In this document: piece by piece, positions 59,337 to 64,000 of the stretch | How the letters are laid out: the number at the start of each line of letters is the position of its first letter | How positions within the stretch are numbered: the first letter of the stretch is position 1 | Assembly (NCBI GenBank): GCA_003991915.1 | Contig: RQTK01000006.1 | Coordinates: forward strand, 458,070 to 522,069 | Length of the DNA: 64,000 nucleotides | Source of the DNA: Elysia chlorotica | Taxonomy: Eukaryota; Mollusca; Gastropoda; Plakobranchidae | Reading direction: 5' to 3' | Position numbers and translations under genes: made by a program | The notes under the pieces: model-generated | Seen by the model: only the letters and a program-made list of their open reading frames with translations | Database searches by the model: none | Told to the model about the DNA's origin: nothing

Positions 59337-59394
59337 GCAGACACACACACACACACACATACATACACACACACGCACATACACACACGCACAT
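59337..59394. repeat. (AC)n-rich tract
   Basis: CA repeats with ATAC and GCAC interruptions. Confidence 0.93.
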
Positions 59395-59754
59395 AAAAGG
59401 GAACTCGAACAGTCGAAGACTCATAAGAAATACAATGTGTATTAAATTATAGATGGATTTTTAAGTGCAATGCTATTCTATGTCTGAGTGCATTTTATTA
59501 GATAAATCTCACCTGACATATTGAAAGGCACTTGAATTAGATTTTTTTTACCGTCTGCTAAATCGCCTAGACTTCTAATTGCTGGCGTCGGATGTTGACA
59601 AACCAATCTCTGTCTTCACCTAAATAATTGCGCCCCTTTTGTCTAATGTGTCAAAACAGCGTATTGCATTGCTGGAAAAAAGTCAATGCTAATGAGGAAT
59701 TATTGGATGATTAGAAAAAGAAACTATATGATTTTAAGCGATGCAATTTGTACT

Positions 59755-59875
59755 CCATGACATGACCGAATCAGACACAAGTCGTGTTAACCCCACTTCG
59801 TCTAGTGTGGAAGTATGTTAAAGTTCCCAGACGTTAGTCAAGGGACCCGTTTGCGAAAAACTATCCTGTGTCTGG
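59755..59875 (+). mobile_element. SINE body fragment, diverged
   Basis: ATGACCGAATCAGACACAAG, AAGTTCCCAGACGTTAGTCA and AGGGACCCGTT follow the order of the complete family body. Confidence 0.6.
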
Positions 59876-61900
59876 CGATATATTTCAAGAAAGCCTATTA
59901 TGCATTACTATGAAGAAAGCACCCAAACAAGCCATGCACTAGTTTTTTTAAAGAAAAATTACCCTTTATCGAATGTCGTGTTTTGACACTTATCCATATA
60001 TGTCCGTGTGTCCGTGGGCCCTTACTTTTTATATAACCAAAATGGGCATTAAATGAAGACAAAAGAACATTACAAAGGAAGATTTAAAAAAAATACCAAG
60101 GAATAAATTCTAGTGCTAGTTATTGTTTGATCATTACTAGTCATGCTGAATAGGCTGAAACAATTACTCTCTACGGATCAATCTGAACTAACTCTCCTGA
60201 TGCTCTCTGAGAGATACATCACTGTTACACTTATTAAGCTAAAATCTGTTCACTTCGATCATTTCGGTGACTTGGCTTTTGCTTAAGGAGGCCTTGATCT
60301 TGGCCCTCCAGTTATCTTCAGTCCAGATAACTTAAAACTCATCTATTTGGCATTTCTATCAACGGACCATGTAGAAGTCTGTGGCGCATGTCTTGGTGTT
60401 TTGCAATCATAAAGACAAGTCTTGGTTTCCGTATTCAACGCTCGAAAGTAACAGCAACACAAATCTTCAAAAAGTGATTTGAGCGGGCAGTCGATATCGC
60501 CCATCAACTTATGAAAGCTGGATTATTGTCTCACGGGACAAACAAAGCAAAGTTTTATAGGCGAAGAGGCAAAGCTCGCAGAGACAGAAAGAGATTTAAC
60601 ACAAAGACCGCTTTATTCTCTGCCGGTCCCTGTCTCTGTTTACATCCAATGCGCCCCGGCCTATGTCGTTCCTTTCCTCCACTTTGTAGCTCCCGAAATA
60701 GCTGAGCATAATACCAAGCTGTCTGGGCACGGGCTTAACTAATAATGATTAAAAAATAATAATAATAACACCGAGTTTGTGTCTTATCTTCCGTTATGTG
60801 GGCGAAATTAGCTCTCCGTCTCTCTGCTCCTGCATATTACATGGCAGATATTAGGTTTATCATTCGTAGAAACGAAACATGAAACGGTGAGTCATATTAT
60901 GAGTAGCTTTGAGTTGGAATAAAGAATTTTTTGGCCCGTAATATTTCATCGCTCTAAATAGAATCAGAGTCATGCTTTGGAGTCCATTTTGTATTTGTCT
61001 AAGATTTAGAGACTTTCAAAGGCTGAGGAATCACGGGATTTAATTTTTGGATCCCTTCTGCAAGTCAAGAATTCACATCTCTCTCTGTTTTCGCCTCTAT
61101 ATTTTCATCGCTTAGTAGTGTCCTTTTTTCCTTCTCTCCTTTTGTCAGTATCATCGCCATCGTCGTTTGTGGCCCCAACACTTGCTCGATCGAGTGCTTG
61201 TTAACTTTGAACTCAGCGTTCTAAAACTTCGATCTGTGTAATCAATAGATCAGTGGAGATAACACCCAGGGATCCGGTAGACGCAGTCGCACTATCCTTA
61301 TGGTGAAACCACCCTAAACATGTACCTTTCCAGTGAGTAGAAAATTCAACTAAGGCCCTCCAGAAGAGCGTGTGCACTAATATATAAAATATGTCCGTTT
61401 TCAATGTGGGCATTTGAGGGAGTCAGTACAAACATGCTTTTAACTTAGGCCCCCGACTGAGACTGCTTTAAACACTGAAATGTACACTTAGTCGGTGTCT
61501 AAGCTTGTAGCCGCGTTGTACTTGCTACTCCTACAGTGTGAGCAGGGAGCGATACCCGAGTCGTCTCGTGCTAGAGCTTAGAGCTCTATCCTGTTGGCAC
61601 CAGACATCTCATACAGAATGTCAGGGAACATCGGTGCAGAGGGAACAGGTTGTATCTTCTTTCTCCAACAAGAAACTGGATTTCATAGAAGAGACTAGGA
61701 ACATAAAATTATAAGTTGTTTTTTTTAGATAGGGGAACGCTGGAAGAAAACGTTGTTTAAATAGTATGTACTTTAATTTTTGTCGTGAAAAGGTGGATAC
61801 TTAGTGAATGAGCGATATGTTAAGCTAACGACAAGTTTGTTGGTAAAGACTTTTTAAAATTTGAAGGATATATGAGATGGATAATTAGTTGATACATTAT
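59876..61900. other. Non-coding stretch with AT-rich, regulatory-looking patch
   Basis: 60490-60900 is free of repeats. It carries closely spaced SOX/TCF-like ACAAAG sites (near 60540-60550, 60603) and homeodomain-like TAATAATGATTA (near 60740). A weak minus-strand tRNA-like head lies at 61545-61615. No gene recognised. Confidence 0.4.
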
Positions 61901-61907
61901 ATATATA

Positions 61908-61962
61908 TTAAGAGAGAAAGAAAGAAATAGAGAGAGAGTGAGAGAGAGAGAAGAGAGAGAGC
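61908..61962. repeat. (AG)n-rich tract
   Basis: Imperfect purine tract. Confidence 0.9.
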
Positions 61963-62049
61963 AAACGAGTAGGATAAAAAATAGAGCATTAGGATATATA
62001 AAAGGCGCGGCTAGACATACAGACAGACTGTCAAAGAAGGTTAAGATAA

Positions 62050-63215
62050 CATAAGGTAAGCCTTTATTATCCCATAGTCAACTTTTCCTTGGTCGTATAA
62101 ATTAATTTTCAATTGAACAACATCAATGCATATGTGAAAAGTAATAATAAAGTTAACGTTTTACCTAGACGTGTGACGTTTTTGAAAGTATACACTTTCA
62201 GACATACATAATTATTATTTGGAAAATCATAACTCTTTACGCATAATATTATAAATGATATACAAGCAAACACATACTCGTACAAACACGTCTGCGGAGT
62301 ATGGCATTTTTGTAACAATCTGATGGAGGCTGGTACAAACGAGCTTTTATATCTGTCTGTTCTGGTCCTTTAAAAAAATTAATCTGTTACTTTTTTCGTG
62401 ATGTATAGTATTGACTGTGAAGAAGGTGGGTTGTGTCTGATGTTATACATTTTGCTTTATTCATTACTTGTCAAACTGCGTGTCTTTGAAAGGGGTTAGT
62501 TCACAGCCAATGATTTGGAAAGCTTCTTTTTTCTTTTGTCTACTCTTTGAGAGTGAGTTTTTTTAATAGGTTTCCTCCCAAACGTGTACTTTTAAAAGAT
62601 ATTAAACTTTAGATACAGGAGACATAAAAATGTTCATGATATTGTAGTCGACATTGAAAGACTTCAATTTTCCTAAAAAGTACAGTCTTTGATTAGATAT
62701 TTTTAATTAGTATTTCAATGCGTGTGGTAAAAGAAAGTTTTCAATCAATGGTGAGGTCGAAATATATTTGTATGGGTCAACAACTTCAACGTGTACATCT
62801 TTTCTTTTTAGCAGGCGCCTCATTTTGTCTAAAAAAAAAACAACAACAAAAAAAAAACACATCCATTTTGTTTTATTAATGTTAGTTTTAACAATTTAAT
62901 CTCGTACCATATTACAAAGTTGTTAAACTTAATTTCTTCGAAGCAAAAATGTTCGTTGTTTGTTGTCGTTCCTATTAAGCAAGAGTCGTCTGTAAATTTA
63001 TTTGTTTTAATTAGTTGTGTGTTTGTGCCTTTTGTCTGGCAGTCATTGGTGTAGGCGTTGTGTAAAATTGGTGAAAGAACATAACCTTGCGGTGCCCCCG
63101 TGTTTGTGATAATAGTTTTCGATTTAACACCATTTATATTAACATATTGTTGTCTCAAAAGTAAGAGAATAAAAAAAATCCTGGCAATACGCATATATAT
63201 CCATCTTTGAACCAT
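62050..63215 (-). mobile_element. Decayed non-LTR retrotransposon with reverse transcriptase fragment
   Basis: On the minus strand 62829-63215 is an open frame containing GAPQGYVLSPILHNAYTNDC, which matches the conserved GxPQGxxLSP block of reverse transcriptases. About 20 residues on comes KFTDDSCLIG, the catalytic (F/Y)xDD box with both aspartates retained. Continuing at about 62730-62820 in another frame it reads VEVVDPYKYISTS, which matches the VEVVxxYKYLG region. The frame change, the missing N-terminal parts and the stops show a dead copy. A CTATGGGATAATAAAGG motif at about 62060-62077 probably marks the 3-prime end. It is likely related to the family of the 14.3-14.8 kb remnant. Confidence 0.78.

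Positions 63216-64000
<785 letters not shown>

Overview
The window looks like a gene-poor piece of an animal nuclear genome. Coding sequence is split into small GC-rich exons with GT..AG boundaries, separated by introns of 3 to 16 kb. The rest is AT-rich sequence with very long (AG)n/(CT)n microsatellites, minisatellites, tRNA-headed SINEs and decayed non-LTR retrotransposons. The SINE tail with AACTC-like repeats, the retroelement families and the dinucleotide load fit a marine invertebrate, most likely a mollusc. That assignment is an inference. Nothing bacterial, plasmid-like or viral was seen.

One protein-coding gene can be supported, on the plus strand. Five coding exons (17778-18790, 23560-23693, 34304-34432, 37524-38078, 53651-53736) join in compatible phases (2,1,1,1) into one uninterrupted reading frame of 639 codons. 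The last donor is in phase 0, so the gene continues past 53.7 kb, probably beyond the window. The predicted product has one N-terminal membrane anchor, an Asn/Asp/Lys-rich degenerate repeat region, a predicted helical stretch, a Ser/Pro/His-rich linker and another short helical exon. I do not recognise its family.

Layout: 0-17.7 kb is upstream sequence. It holds several minisatellites with unrelated units, a promoter-like GC island near 4.55 kb, SINEs, a duplicated RNase H fragment (11.1-12.6 kb) and a decayed reverse transcriptase tail (14.3-14.8 kb). Introns 1 and 2 (18.8-34.3 kb) hold CT tracts, SINEs, a retroelement C-terminus at 31.6-32.0 kb and the only assembly gap (31387-31455). Intron 3 starts with a 400-bp TTG-rich tract. 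Intron 4 (38.1-53.6 kb) has the strangest structures: a templated-looking A-B-A' insertion (39.15-39.69 kb), a 34-bp satellite (42.2 kb), an 820-bp near-perfect inverted duplication with a 49-bp centre (42793-44481), a complete SINE with target-site duplication (47.9 kb) and a hairpin/MITE-like element (53.0 kb). Beyond exon 5 lie a 1.05-kb tandem duplication in which one copy carries a SINE and the other shows the empty site (55.1-57.5 kb), more microsatellites and a second reverse transcriptase fragment (62.0-63.2 kb).

All calls come from reading the sequence by eye. Percent identities are estimates, and no database search was available.
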